A DNA stretch of 64,000 nt from Orychophragmus violaceus (Eukaryota; Streptophyta; Magnoliopsida; Brassicales; Brassicaceae), in the NCBI GenBank assembly GCA_030180135.1, contig CM058238.1, positions 88,482,619 through 88,546,618 on the forward strand. The letters run 5' to 3'. A program made the translations under genes and the position numbers. The notes under the pieces were generated by a model. The model was not told the origin of the DNA. It saw only the letters and a list, made by a program, of their open reading frames with translations, and made no database searches. This document shows, piece by piece, positions 48,401-61,811 of the stretch (position 1 is its first letter; each line of letters opens with the position of its first letter).

Positions 48401-51400
48401 AATTGGTTCTCTCTCGTTTTAGGAGACATGTTATAAGTCGGAAGAATGTGAGCTGATGTTAAGTATTCTAAAATATGTGCCAATACGCTCTTAGGAATAC
48501 TAACTCTATCATCTGCTGCATAATATGCAACAAACTCAAACAGATGACTCGTATCTTCCTTGGAGGGCCAATTTTTATCTGATTTTGAATCAACTGGATC
48601 GCCAGATTCATCAGGTTGACTTAAGCCCCCATCAATTACATGAAGTACAGCATCTATCAGATTCTGGATCAACATATTGTTACATCTAACTTCCGGGATA
48701 CTGCTATCAGCTTTGGACTCTTTACTTACTTCACCAGTCTCTAGCAGATGACTCTTATGATTTACCATTTCACTGTCTGCAAATGCATATCTTAAGACAT
48801 CTAAAGTGGCTTCAGTATCCATTTCTAGCAGATGGTAGAGGTTCAAGTAAATCTGCTGCGATATTACACATGTACTAGAATCATGGGAGTTTGATTTCTC
48901 CAGTAGAAACTGAATCAGCTCGGTCCTAAGAGATGGCAAGCGTGTAGGAACCAGAGTTCCATGTCCTGCAGATAAAACTCAATATAAGATTAAGCTAGCG
49001 AGAGGAAAATGCCTATAAAGTTTATAGGTTACCACCGGATACCATATAGTCGGTCGATTGCAGATCAAAACAGGCAGTGAAACCGTAGTAGAATCCTACC
49101 TGGTGGAAAAGCCAAACCAAGAAAGCAGTACTTTAGATAAACAAGCATCCGGTGCCTGCATAAGAAACATTTAATTACAACAAAAAAAAACAAAAAAAAA
49201 CTTGTTACTGATGCGGCTGCAAACTAGACCTTTGTTTAGGTAACAAATTGTATTTCTTCAGATAGCAAATATTGCAATTAACTTTATGCATAGGTGTAAT
49301 CTAGGATTAATGTCATATCAGATGGAAAAGAGTGTGAATTTTGAAAGTTAGGTTTTCCTTTAGTCCACAACTGAAACAAGCTCTCAAGTTCAGTTTTGCA
49401 CGTAAAGTTTAACAGCCAAAACAAAGTGCTATGACGTTACATACATACCCAATGGCTGTAGCCCTTTGTTTCTCACTGTTCCGTAAGGCAATCAAGAGCT
49501 CCTCCAGAGGTGACCTGAAATCATCTAACCCTTTATTGAAAAGATAGAGTAAGGCCCCATAAAGCCCATGCTCGCGGCAAATTCTGACGACCTAGTGCCA
49601 ATGGAGGAAATGTCAATATTCAACCATAATACTACATCAACTTCTTGTAAGAAAAGAACAAATGGCACAAGTGAATTTGTCTGCAAAAAGTGACCTGATT
49701 GAAATCTAAGGAAGAAATATCCATGTGAAGAACACACTGCTCAATTCTTTGTAGCCATCCTTTCCTACTATAATTTTCTACCAGTGCTTGCATAATCTGC
49801 AATGAAACAAACAAAAAATCATAAAATAAATACCACAACTCTTGAGGAAATATCTTATAGCTGCACAAAAGGTACCTCTGGAGGAAGCGACCCAAGCATA
49901 TCCTTTAAAATATAAGGCTCCAAAAGCTCCAAAAATGTATCTAGACAAATCAAAAGTAGTTGCCGCAATGAATAAGGAGAAACCATAATGTCGCATCCGA
50001 CAGTGTCTGACAGACACAAGGAAATTAATAGCCAGCAAGCGAATAAACCAAGATCAAACTGTGCGTAAAAACAACATCAGATTTCAAAGCACGTGTATGA
50101 TGCACTATCATGCCCTAATAGGATATCTCACCAGATAACAATTAGCATGGTACTCTATCAATCTCAAAAATACTAAGCCGTTTCATTAGCAAACTATATA
50201 ATTAAGACCTAAACTAGAAGGAAAGGAAAACATACATGCAACGCAGCACAAAATCTATGTGTATGTATGATGAAAAATAGCACACGTAAGGAAAACATTA
50301 ACCCAGAGGAGATACCAACATAAGCAATTCCAAGATTGGTAGACCAAAGTTCTGTAAGGATTTAAATGAAGAAAAACAGAACCAGATAACCTATAAGGAA
50401 CTAGTCACAACCCTGACGTAGAAAACATCTTTGAAGCATATAAATAGTTGGAATTGTACTAAACACCTTCCTTGATAAAATATAGCACCAAATAAGGAAA
50501 TTGATGGATCTATCTGAAATATATACCTCTTCTTTGTACAGCCACAAATCTGGAAAATATCTCATCGAAGAGCAAATCCATCCTGTTAATATGAACGCAG
50601 AATTCAACAGCAACACCACCAACCCGATTGTATTGTTCTTCTATCTCTAAACTGACGTTATTGATTCCACTGCTTGGCTCACGAGTTATTCCATTCTTTT
50701 CAATTTGATTGGAAAATGCTATTGAGATATACGAAAATACTTCTTCTACATAGGAAAGTAGCAACTCTGCTAAACTGGGTGATATGGCCTCCCTTATGGC
50801 GTCCACAGTTTTGGGGAGGTCAACAGCCCCATGAGCTTTCCCATTAAAAAGTGACATTGCCATATTAAAAGCACCCATCCAGTCACCTCCTCTCCTTAAA
50901 ACATCAACCCGCTCCTTCCATGGCAAAAGTCTGGAGATAACAAGACCCGCAGTCCCGAGAATGTATACTGAAGCCCCTCTGACACCCACAGAGTTGTGAT
51001 AAGCTTTCTCAGGATTTCCAAAGACATTATTAAAGTATGTATGACAAGAAATCAGGTCATTCCCCGAAGAACCATCCACAGAAAAGCTTGTCTGGTGAAT
51101 TACCACACCATCTCTTGTGAACAGATACAAATGGCCCGTCACAGTTGGGATCACCAGCAACTGAATATGCAGAGAAAAACATAGAACTCATGAATAAGAA
51201 TTTGCTAAGAAATATATTTATTCGTATACACACCTGGTCATCCAGCCAAACCACACCAATGGCTGCACTGTCAAGTGACCATTTGGCAGACTCCTTTACG
51301 TCTGATTTTACCAATTTGGCAACCTGAACTCTACGATCCCAAGCAATGGCAAGAAAAGAAACCCTATCTTCTGCCTCCTTAGAAGAATTTTCTACAAAAT

Positions 51401-51422
51401 TTCACTAAAACAAGGTTAAACA

Positions 51423-51482
<60 letters not shown>

Positions 51483-53943
51483 GTAAAAGCAAAGTACACA
51501 GTTTTAATGGGAGAAGAATCATGATTACCCATTGAGCATTTCCAGGCAGTGTATGGCATGGAACCCTCCCGTACCCCTTCAGGCCTAGGAAGTTGTGCAT
51601 ACACCTCCAAATTTGGAATGAGCTTTACCTGTAAAAAACAGAAGAGGATCATTTATAGAAGCGTAATCGGTACACTGAATATGAAAAAGATATCTGGAAT
51701 CCTTACCACCAGTCCAGTTTGATAGGTGGCAAATATGACAACCCCTTCTTCCACCGCAGATGAATCCTCATTAAAGAGTTTCCAACTTGAATCAACCCCA
51801 ACAACACCTCCCACCATGCTACTTATACTGCTGGATGGAGTTGTAGTGTTACCCGCCTTAGAAGAGGCCAAGGAGCTTCCAAAATTTTCATCAGGCAGAG
51901 GTGATGCCGAGAGGACCGTTCCATTTTTTTGTCCATCGAGAAGACACTGATGCAATCAAAACAAGGCGTACAAACCCATTCGTCAAAGTCATTAAGGCTG
52001 AACACGACACGAGTAGAAAACAGACAAAATCACAAGCAAACAATACTAAACTTTACCTGGGTTTTTACTGAATACATGTTCAACAGCAGAGTCCAAGAGA
52101 AAGTATGTTTGAAAACAACACCCTTAGTATCACTTGTAATTGCTTTAAATAGACGAGAACCTTGAGAATCCCGGCCTAGAAAAAACGCATATACTACTGG
52201 CGCAGTGTGCTCAGTGATCACTTTTGCTACCGACGCTCTCTGCACGTCCCAAACTGTAACATGTCCATCACCATAACCGGCTAGCAGGAGGCCCCCTTGC
52301 TGATTGAAGCAAACTGAGGTAACCGGGGACTGCGATCTTTCTCCTTGTAAACCAAGCCAAATCATCTACGATTTTAAACATAAATGTGAATAACTTGAGC
52401 ATATATCTATCCAGATTATAATAAAATTCCCTTGTACAATAACCTATAGATGGACATAAGTAATGAGATATAAGACAACCTTTGATTCCATCTGATCTGC
52501 AGTATCAGAAGAATATTTACTTGGTACAACGACGATAATCCCCTTGGACGTACCCACTGCAATAAAATTCAAATGAACAGCCAAAACCTGAGGAGAACCA
52601 TGGTCTCGCTTAAATGCCTGCGATGAAATGGTTCGGCTGATGATATTGTTAGCATCAACATCAAAGTAACCCAAATTCGTTGAACCGATCTTAACACCCT
52701 CAAGTCTCATTGGCTGAGCAGCAGCTCCTTCCTCCGAATGCAAACCAATATATGCTTGTTTCTTCTCAAACTCTTCAGCCAAGACAAGCTGCTTCCTAAA
52801 TGATCGCGATTTTAGTTTCTCTCTTTTAATCATCCTTTCTTTTTCCAACTCCTCAATCCTCTCTTCTACAAGCTCCGAGATGCCAGACATTGAGCTTCCA
52901 TCATCAGGAATAAAAGCATCACCTCTCTCTTCTTCAGAGTCCGGTATAACTCTATCTGAATCATCATTCTCAACATCTACAACACTAGACTCCTCACCAT
53001 TGCTTACCTTAGCATCATCGGATAGAGAATAAGGAAAGCCCTTCCCATCAGAATCATTCAGATGTTGAGACTCTGAAGACTTTGCAGAAGAAGCGACAAA
53101 CATTATACCATCTTTCATGCCATCCAAAGCAGCATTTCCGGCTTCATTGGTGGTCGTCGCCTCTTTTTCTGCAGAGACGTCTCCTTCAGTATCAACGCCA
53201 CAGGAGGCAGTGACTAAGTCAGGCTTTGAGTTTTTCTCATAATCATCAATATCAATAGCTTGGAATTCTATTACTTTAGCTTGGTTATCTTGGCTTGCAA
53301 CTGCAACTCCGTTATCCTCATCCTCCAGACGAGATCTTCCACCGAGAGAACGAAAATCATCCACAGAAACGGAACCTGCAGCAATTCCAGCAGAACCGCC
53401 ATTTGATGATAAAACTTCATGATCTTCTTCATCTTGACTTGAAACGGATTCACCAGCACCCAAACCCTGCTGCAGCAACTCGCTACTCGCACTACTAGCT
53501 CTCCTCGACTTGATGATGGCAGCGTGTGGTGTAGGAACCAATCTGGAAGCAGCCACAGCCGCCGCAAGCGCCGCGCCGGGCTTCACATTCGACCGCACTC
53601 CTGCGAATAGCGACGGCAATGGCAACTTTTTGAAAGAAGAAGACATGGTCGATGCCGAATTCCGCCGTGCCGGATCGCTTACACTAGGAAATCCGCGAAG
53701 TAATTCAGATTCAGGTCTCACCGCAGCGCGGCGAGTCGGATTGTTTTGATTCCGCCGGCTAAATTGATCTCTAACTAACGGCGGCGATGATGGTGGAGAA
53801 GAAGACGCAGAAGACGAACTTGACACGTTGAGAATTTCGTCGACTGTACGGTGAGGAACGGAGGAAGAATCCAAACCGGATTCGGAGTCCGAGTCCGATA
53901 CTAGAAACGAATCAAGATCGAGTTCCATATGCGAGGTCTTCAT
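45471..53943 (-). CDS. VPS8: VPS8, CORVET tethering complex subunit
   Basis: Eighteen GT-AG exons (minus strand) join in one frame of 1932 residues: 53943-52480, 52365-52057, 51946-51707, 51628-51529, 51391-51234, 51160-50527, 50006-49876, 49796-49695, 49591-49449, 49155-49100, 48965-48316, 48215-48025, 47940-47634, 47222-46929, 46854-46745, 46558-46234, 46153-45740, 45641-45471. Order: acidic, Ser-rich N terminus; charged helix at about 350-400 (EERIEELEKERMIKREK); WD40-type propeller from about 440 to 800 (GYGDGHVTVWDV); a VPS8-specific central block; alpha-solenoid; RING-type zinc site at about 1771-1821 (CCICNC, CGHATHLQC, CPVC). VPS8 belongs to CORVET, which tethers Rab5 endosomes before fusion and vacuolar delivery. 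Arabidopsis At4g00800 (SETH5) is the likely counterpart (from memory). The codon-6 ATG at 53928 (MELDLDSF) is an alternative start. No break seen. Confidence 0.92.
51423..51479. repeat. (AAT)n microsatellite in VPS8 intron 4
   Basis: About 57 bp of AAT/TAA repeats within the intron between exons 4 and 5. Frames reading YYYYY or LLLLL over it are artefacts. Confidence 0.95.
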
Positions 53944-54149
53944 ATCGTCAAGTGGCTGTTTGGTTCATTGAACTCTCCGACGGACTCGAGTCCGAACATT
54001 CACCGCCGGCATTAACCGACGATCTGTCTTCTAAAACCAGCCACCAAGGAAAAGAAACAAAACTTCTATACGAAACAGAGGGTTCGTTCTTTTCAAGTAT
54101 ACCTATTATATGGGGTTATCCATATTATGGGGTTTAGTAAGAAAACCTA
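53944..54149 (-). promoter_or_regulatory. Probable VPS8 5' UTR and promoter
   Basis: The only non-transposon DNA upstream of the VPS8 start is about 200 bp before the Copia relic. It must hold the 5' UTR and proximal promoter unless these lie in the relic. No clear TATA box was recognised. Confidence 0.4.
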
Positions 54150-54707
54150 CTACATTACTCAGAAGTGAGTTTCAACCAACCATCAAATCGATCTGACTCA
54201 GGAGATTCAAACAAGTAAGATCGCCAAATAAAGTGTTCTCATTGCGGTCGGGTTAGGCATGAGAAAGCTAACTGTTGGCAAATCGTCGGATTTCCGGATT
54301 GGTGGGAAGAACGTCTTCAGACTCGGAAAAAAAAAGTGGTGGAAACAGGGGAAGACGAGGTGGACGTGGTTGTGGTGGTTGAAGCTCCGATCGATCACGC
54401 AATGTTAGACCACGAGAAAACACTGCTCACATAACAACCTCAAACTCTTCAACATTCCCTAAATTTATTCAGGAACAATGGAGGGTGCTTACTCAACTAA
54501 TCAATGATCGTGCTAATACTTCTTCGGACAAGTTGTCTGATAAGGACAAACATGGTTATCTTATATTGGACATCGTAGCCTCGCATTATATATAACATGC
54601 AACATTGCTCTACTTGTCGAGGCAACGAATATCTCTATGTGTCATGTCGGTTTTCTATATGGCAACATGACTTATGCCATGCTATGGGTGTATTCCATTA
54701 TCGAACT
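54150..54707 (+). pseudogene. Copia gag/pol relic, split by Ty3 element
   Basis: Plus-strand frame shows a CCHC zinc knuckle at 54234-54276 (CSHCGRVRHEKANC) followed by WQIVGFPDWWEER and a Gly-Arg run (GRRGGRG), the usual C-terminal end of ATCOPIA-type gag, then FIQEQWRVLTQLI and a decayed protease start (LDIVASHYI). It stops at 54707 at the target site of the Ty3 element and resumes at 63942. Confidence 0.7.
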
Positions 54708-56209
54708 TGATAGCTAGGATTTTATGATCCTTTGAGGTATCAATTCCTCAAGCTTATCGAAGTAGCTTTGAGGTATCAAACCTATTCTGGGACGGATAAA
54801 ACCAATAAGAAGATACTAATCCTTCATAGTCAAATCAGACAATTTCGGTTTTTAATTCCTAACAATCCTAATAAAGCAAATCAGATCGAAGCAAACAAAA
54901 ATAAGTAGACAAACGATTCAATCAATAGGAAGAATAAGGCTCAAGGGTAAAGGTCAATGGATAGGTGACTCGGGATGATCAAGAATCCTAATTCAAACTT
55001 CAAACAAGCTAACCTCCTAGTAAGGAACACAACGATACGATCAGTTTAATCTCTTAATACTAATCTCTTTACTTAATCCTAATCCAAGAACAAATTCTCA
55101 TTTGTGAATTAGAATCAAGCAAGCAATCAAACAAGTTCCAAGCAACTAACAATCACTCTAAACATATATTCTCATGCGCTAGAATGTGAAAGTTCTATCA
55201 AAGCTATGAACAGGAATTTCATCGAACATGTTGTGAGCAAGAAATCTTAAGCATTCTAATCGATGTGATCAAGATCAATTAGACATTAAACACACTTTGA
55301 CAGATGAGATTTTAAACAATCAAGCACTAGAAATCCATAGATCACCCCTAATCAACCTAATCCTACCTAACCCATAAGCCTATGGAGAACTACTCATTAA
55401 TCATCATATGAACAACAAAATCCATGGAAATAGTGTTGATCATTAGAGATTAGAGATAGAATCAAAGATTTAGAGAAGAAATCACCAAAAAGTACTTAGA
55501 TTAATCAAAGAAATCAAACTTGTTCTTGCAAAGTGTTTAGAACATAAAATAAAGCTTAAGATTCTGTAAAAAGATAGGTTTTTGGCTTAAAAAGTCATTA
55601 GGGTTCGAGCCGGGTCAACCCGGAACAAACCGGGTGTTGACCCGGATCCAAGGCAATTTCTGGGACGCGTATCGGTCGGCGTATCGGTCGTCCGACCGAT
55701 ACGGACTCTCGGATTTTTCTGGGAAGGGTCGTATCGGCCAGCCAGCCCGATATGCTGGCCGATATGGACTCTCGGATTTTTCTGTGTTGAGATGCATCCA
55801 GTAAATCAGGCATAACTCTTTCCATATAGCTCCGAATGACTTCAAACCACCTCCATTAGAAAGCTAACTCAATTTCCCATGATTTTTATTTAGAATCCCA
55901 GAGCTAAAAGTCAATGTAATATCTTCATATGACTCAATCTTTCAAGCTCATCGGTTTGGTCCTACATCACCATTTCACTTGCAATCACTCCTTTGGCCTC
56001 CAAACTCTTCCAAACCTCCTTAGCAACTCCAAGAACCTACAAAACATAGGAAACACTCCAAATGCAAGCCTAGAATGCCTAAACATAGCTCTAGATGATC
56101 CTATACTCTAAACACATCAATGACCAAAGAAATGAAGTTAAAGGAAACTAAAAAGAAGTAAAACATGATCCTAACAATAGCCTAAATGCATGAAAATACA
56201 AGTATATCA
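54708..56209 (-). repeat. 3' LTR of Ty3-type element
   Basis: 1502 bp, TGATAGCTAGG to AAGTATATCA. The part 55411-56209 is almost identical to 63143-63941 (about seven differences in 799 bp), while 54708-55410 is strongly diverged from 62431-63142. It has a hairpin cluster at about 55670-55770 (GCGTATCGGTCG/CGACCGATACG). Confidence 0.88.
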
Positions 56210-57830
56210 ATTCCTACAAACTTAAACCTTGCTTGTCCAAAAGCAAGCATAAGACTATCAAAGCAAGTTGGGAGAAAGGTTTGAAGGCGGAAGCTCATAT
56301 CCAAAGACAAAACTGAGATCAACAAGTTCCAATTCGAGTCAACGTCACCAAGATGCAACCAAGTTAGGCTTACTCCAAAAATTTAGCCATGCTCATCAAG
56401 ACAAAACTCCAAGCTCAATTCTCAACCTAGACAAGCATTCCTATTAACTAGCTCTTTAACATTCATTAGTTTTACAAGTGGATCTTACTCAATGCAAGGT
56501 GATCAAACTCATTTGGCAAAGGGACAAGGTTTTGAGATTAAAGTGATCTCAATCAAAATAGGGGTTTATTCCAAAAGCATGAAGGTTCTCTCATAAAGAA
56601 GTGAATGAGCTATAGTAAAATGTTAAGAGTTAGAGGCAATTGGTGCATACTAGGTTGATTTCCATCTACCCATGCCCCAATTACTTCTTCTCCTAATCTA
56701 GCCCCCACCTAAATGGATACTACCCTTGACCAAGGCTATTTTTGCCTCATACCCTTCTCTCAATCAGATACCTTCCAATCAAACTCCCCAAGGATCAATA
56801 AAGACTTTTCAAAACAGTGGCAAATCTTTTCTTTTAACTTAGCTCAAGTCTTTCTTTAGCAATGGTCTCTTTTCTTTCTTTAAGGTGAGCCTTTGGCTTC
56901 TTTTCATTTCAAAATATGAGACACTTCTTTTCTTTAAACACATAAGAGCTTTTCTTCTTTTAAAACACTTTGCCAACAAACATAAGATCCCAACCAAAAT
57001 TCCTTTCATTCTTTCTTTTCTTTACTCTCTTTCTCCTTTCCCAATTCCTCCCCCAAACTTGGATTCTAGCCTATTGCAAAGCTAAAGGTGCTGAGCTTGC
57101 ACTATATGGAAATTTCTCCTAGTCGCCTCATACTCAACACTTTTTACCTAGCTCATTCCAAAAAGGCCTACCACTCAAGATAGTGTTTGTGGCTTGAAAG
57201 AAGGGTGGTGAAAGGTATGAAAGTCTATTTGAGCAAGTAGAGAGGGGTAGAAAGGATAAGAATGCTCAAATATTTTAGGGTATCCACGAGTTTAGCACAC
57301 AGAGCATGAGTAAGATAATTAGATGTCATCATTAAAGTTCTCACTTAGGTAGAGCTAGTGTCAATTCAAAGCCTATTTCAGTTTCAAACCAAGTTTCAAA
57401 GCAAGCAATCCGAGCATGGTTCGTCTTAACTTTCTAGCCTTTCTTGAATTGCAATCTTAGGACAATCAACTAGCTCAAACAACTAGCATAAAGAACAAGT
57501 CATCACTCAATCAGTCTTACAAGGACATTCAATCATTGCTCCCTATGCATGCGTCCTATATGATGCAACTAGACTCAATCCTATTATGCTATTGCAACTA
57601 CATGCTTTTCTTTTTGAATTTTTTTTTAAATTTTTCAATTTTTTGGATTTTCTATGCCTTAGATGAATGCATGAGACTCAAGTGATAAAATCAAAAATAA
57701 GAACAAAGAAAACATGATTAGCAACTAGCCTCTCCCCCAAACTTACTTCACACCGTCTCGGTGGGAAAGCAAGCTCGAGAGAGAGACTCAACAAAAGGAG
57801 AAAAAGAAATAAAAGAAGCTAAAATGCAAG
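56210..57830 (-). other. Non-coding interior of Ty3-type element
   Basis: Between the left LTR and the hairpin array I see no frame with similarity to pol. The text is pyrimidine-rich on the + strand with repeated TTTCTTT motifs near 56820-57050. The region is as long as a deleted or never-present pol would leave. Confidence 0.7.
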
Positions 57831-57859
57831 TATGTACAAGTTGGAGTGTTACCTGGTCC

Positions 57860-58075
57860 AAGAAAGGCGTATCGGTCGGGTGAACCTGGGCAGTGAGAGC
57901 GTATCGGCCTGGCCAACCGATACGCTAGCCGATATCAACTCTCGGATTTATTTCCTGCATCCCGTATCGGCCTGGCCAACCGATACGGTGCCCGATACTG
58001 AGCCTCGGATTATTTTTACCATAACCGTATCGGCCTGGCCAGCCGATACGGAACCCGATATCGGCTCCTGCACCA
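57860..58075 (-). repeat. Tandem hairpin units in Ty3-type element
   Basis: Three tandem units of about 60 bp, each holding CGTATCGGCCTGGCC followed within a few bases by CCGATACG, plus CTCGGATT. Each unit folds into an 8-bp stem. The LTRs carry the related GTATCGGTC version. Confidence 0.85.
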
Positions 58076-58269
58076 TTTTTCTTCATTTCCGCGGCCTTTG
58101 CTCAACTCCAACTGGTCTACAACCTCATCCTTAAGCCAAAACCTGACAAAACTCAAAGCAAAACATCAAACATAACAAGCAAGAAACGTATGTACAAGGA
58201 TAAACATGGGAATGTCTCCCAAGTGCGCTTTTGTTTAAAGTCGTTAAGCTCGACTGGTCAAACCGGTTT

Positions 58270-60821
58270 TTAGGCGGTTGAAGAGTGTGGCCTGCCTTTG
58301 AGATTGATGGCTAGGACCTGAGAAGTCAGCTCACCAAGATTAACCGAGTCACCTTGGAACCTTGGACTGATCGAAGCCTTTACAACCTTCGGAGGCATCT
58401 TTGTCACCATATCCACAACACTTTCTTTTGGAGCTTTTTCCTTATCAATGCTCAGCTTCTTCAAAGATTTGGACCCAACATACTCAGTCTTTGTGGTCAT
58501 GAGAGGATTTCCAATAGCTCTATCCACCCCCTTCTTTTGAGCACGTCCCATGTGCTCACTCAATGATCCATAAGCGGTGGGTTTAGGCCAAACTTCCTTG
58601 CCGACATTGGCAAATAACCTTGCCTCCTCTAACACATCATCTTCATTGGGAGAGAGGATGACACCACAAGTGTGAAGAGATGTGCTCCTCAGAGGGTAGT
58701 AAGCCTTGGCGTCAACATTATTCAGCACAACACATTTCTTTTTGAAGTCCAGACAAGCTCCAGTGGTGTTGAGGAAAGAAGTACCAAGTAAAAGAGGAAG
58801 TTGGGTACTCTTCTTCATCTTCATAACTATAAAGTCAGTTGGGATAGTGCACTCACCAATCTTCAGTGGATAGTTCTTTATCATTCCCATTGGAGTTTTT
58901 GAGTAAGAGTCTCCAAATGTAATAGAAGATGGGTACCTTTCCATGCTCTTAATCCCAAGAGATTAAACCATGTCAAGAGATATCACACTCACAGTAGAGC
59001 CGGAGTCACACAATGCGTCGTTAATCTTCAAGTCTCCAAAAGTACAACTGATTGTAAATTTACCTGGATTACCAAGCTTGGGAAGTACCCTTGGTGTTGT
59101 GTGGACAGTAGGCCCAATATCTTCAGCAAAAATTGCAGTAGCACTCATCACCTTAGCTGGTGCAACATAGGGAGGCTTAACCACTGTTGTCTTCATCTCC
59201 TTGGGAGGAGCATGTGCAGCAGGAGGGAGTTCATACCCATAGAGAAGTGCTTCGATTTCATCAACCTCTCTTTCATGGTCTGGTTTCTCATGATCAACAG
59301 TAGAGAAGATTGCATTGCAGTAGTCTTTCGGGTTCTTCTCCGGGTTTCCAGGCAAGGTACCTTGAGTGCGAGATGTAGAGGCATTCTTGTTCTCCATGTT
59401 GGTAACCCTTGAAGTTAAGTTCTGAAGCTCACTCTTGAGATCCCTGACTTCCATAGCTCCTGAGGCTTGTCCTTGAAGAAGTTGCTGCATCATAACCTTT
59501 AACTCATTATCAACTCTTGAGGAAGAAGAAGCTTGTGGTGGCTGCTGTCCAAAATCGGGAGGAAATTGCTGGTTGGGAATATATCCTTGCTGGCTTTGAA
59601 ACTGAGGCTTATTTCCAAACCCTTGTTGGTTGGTGTATGGGACAAAAGGCTTTTGCTGCTGAGGAAAGCCTTGCTGCCCTTGTTGATGAGCTTGTCCTTG
59701 AGATGGAGCTTGAGGATAGACTTGGTCTTGAGGATTGGCTACATTGGGATTGCGGTATGAAAAGTTTGGGTGGTTTCTGTAGTTTTGGTTGAAGCCCTTA
59801 TTGAAACCACCTTGTCCAGCAATGAAGTTGATCTCCTCTTGTGTCAAATCCTCATCATCATCATAAAGCTGAGGCTTAGAATCCTCATAGTGTCCCACAA
59901 AGCTGATGTTCTTTTGGCCAATGGAGATCATCTTGTCTAACTTCTCATTCAACGCTTTTATCTCTTTCTCATACTTCTCATCTGAAGATGATGATCCTCT
60001 ATTAGTCCTTTCATAATCCTCGTTGTAGTTGCCATCACTTTGTGCTAGATTTTCAATCAGCTCCATAGCTGCATCTACTCCCTTGCCTAGGAAATGTCCA
60101 TTGCTGCATGAATCTAGCATTGCCCTCATTCTAGGAAGCACTCCGCGGTAGAGGTTGCTGAGTAGTGTTTCTTTGGTGAAACCATGGTGTGGACACTGAG
60201 TGGTGAGCTTATTGAACCTCTCCCAAGCTTCAGCGAAGCTCTCATTGTTGCGCTGCACAAACCCGGATAGCTCACTGCGAAAACGGGCAGTCCTAGTAGG
60301 TGAGAAGAACTTCTTCAGGAAAGCTTTCTTCAGGTCTCCCCAAGTAGTGATGGATCCTGGAGGGATAGTGCTTTCCCAATCCTTGGCTCTAAGAGACGCA
60401 TCTTCAAACCATCGTCAGTCACACCATTCAACCTTGTAGTAGCACAGATCTTGTCAAAAGTGTCCAAGTGTTGCAACGGGTCTTCAGATGCTAGCCCATG
60501 AAATTGATTGTTCTGCACCATGTTCATCACCATAGCCCGGATTTCAAAGTTTTTGTTGTTCACCGGTGGTGGAATGATCCCATGCTGGTTTGCATTTGTA
60601 TCTGGTGTGTCTCCATCACCAATGGCCCTAACCGGCCTTTGTTGCTGCTGTTGTTGCTGCTGCTGTTGATCCTCGTGGTTATCCATAACTGTTTGTTCAA
60701 CACTTTCAACGTGAACAGCTCGTTCTTGTGCTCGTCGTTCCCTTGCTAATATCCTCTTGTGTGCTTTGATGTCGTAAACTCTTGCAACTAAGTTTGTAGT
60801 CCCTTTGCTGCGCAAGTTCAT
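58270..60821 (-). pseudogene. Ty3-type gag-protease, one shift and one stop
   Basis: From 60821 the minus strand reads MNLRSKGTTNLVARVYDIKA, a poly-Gln run, then FEIRAMVMNMVQNNQFHGL, the start of a Retrotrans_gag domain. Near 60390 about 10 bp are lost and the frame shifts; it continues (TTWGDLKKAFLKKFFSPTRT, NNESFAEAWERFN, LLSNLYRGVLPRMRAML) through a Gln/Pro/Gly-rich linker to a retropepsin-like part with ALCDSGSTVSVISLDMV. A single stop at 58963-58965 follows, after which the same frame runs on to 58270 (TQLPLLLGTSFLNTTGAC). So the protein is disabled by two lesions. No CCHC knuckle was seen. Gag would form particles and the protease would process them. Confidence 0.85.
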
Positions 60822-61521
60822 ACACCTAGCATCAAAAAGAGAGAAAGTAGCAAATTAGTAAGGGAATTCGGCCATAAAAATCCTCAACTTTACAGGAATG
60901 GCCAATTGAGACACCAACTTTTTGTGTAGCCAAAAAAATACTAGACAATTCATTGACTTCCGTTAAAAACCCAAACTTTAGGTTGACTTGCCATTAAAGC
61001 ACACCGTTAATTTTTTTAACGGAAAATTAAACACCATTAACCTCACCGTTTATTATTATCGTTAATAAAAACGACGTCGTTTTTCTATTAAAAAAATTCT
61101 GCCATAAAAATCCCCAACTTTGCAGGAATGGTCAATTAAAACACCAACTTTGCATGAATGGTCAATTAAAACACCAACTTTTTGTGTGGCAAAAAAAACA
61201 CCAGACAATTCATTGACTTTTGTTAAAAACCCAAACTTTAGGTTGACTTGCCATTAAAACATACGGTTAACTTTTTTAACGAAAAATTAAACACCATTAA
61301 CCTCACCGTTTATTATTATTAAACGTGGATCGAACTCGAGACATGAGGCAAGAGTATACAGAACTTTACCATTGTGTTATTATTCATCGTCGGTAATATA
61401 TGAAACACATTTCATTATATCACCTATTAATAAGTCTTCCGGGATCAATTACAATTACTAAATCAGCCATGGCATCTGCATTTTCTTCGTCTCTGATGAA
61501 TCGTTTAGCTTACACTCTTGA

Positions 61522-61752
61522 ATGGTGAGGCTCGTCTCAGTGAATCCAGCACGAACAAAGCTAGATCGAGCAGAGAATCTGATGAAGAACTCCATGAATC
61601 ATCTAGCTAAAGAGTTTTACAGAATTCTCAAGTCAAATCGACGGTATCTCCATCCAGAATCCGTCTCCGTTCGTTCTCGTAACTCTGCAAGAAACGTCTC
61701 TAATTCAGACTCAGAGGGCGAATTTGAGAATCAGATGCCATGGCTGATTTAG
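61522..61752 (+). pseudogene. EXO70-like N-terminal gene fragment
   Basis: A 76-codon frame contains LDRAENLMKNSMNHLAKEF, YRILKSNRRYLHPESVSV and SARNVSNSDSEGEFE, the pattern seen near the N terminus of plant EXO70 exocyst subunits (A..RLEKEFY.IL..NR..LDPESVS). No more of EXO70 is present and the last codons lie in the right arm, so it is a captured fragment, not a gene. The EXO70 assignment is from motif memory. Confidence 0.6.
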
Positions 61753-61811
61753 TAATTATAATTGATCCCGGAAGACTTATTAATAGGTGATATAATGAAA
61801 TGTGTATCATA

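Noticed and set aside
55598..55845. Frames repeated at 63330-63545 as possible paralogous genes
   Set aside because: They are the same LTR segment in the two LTRs, driven by hairpin repeats.
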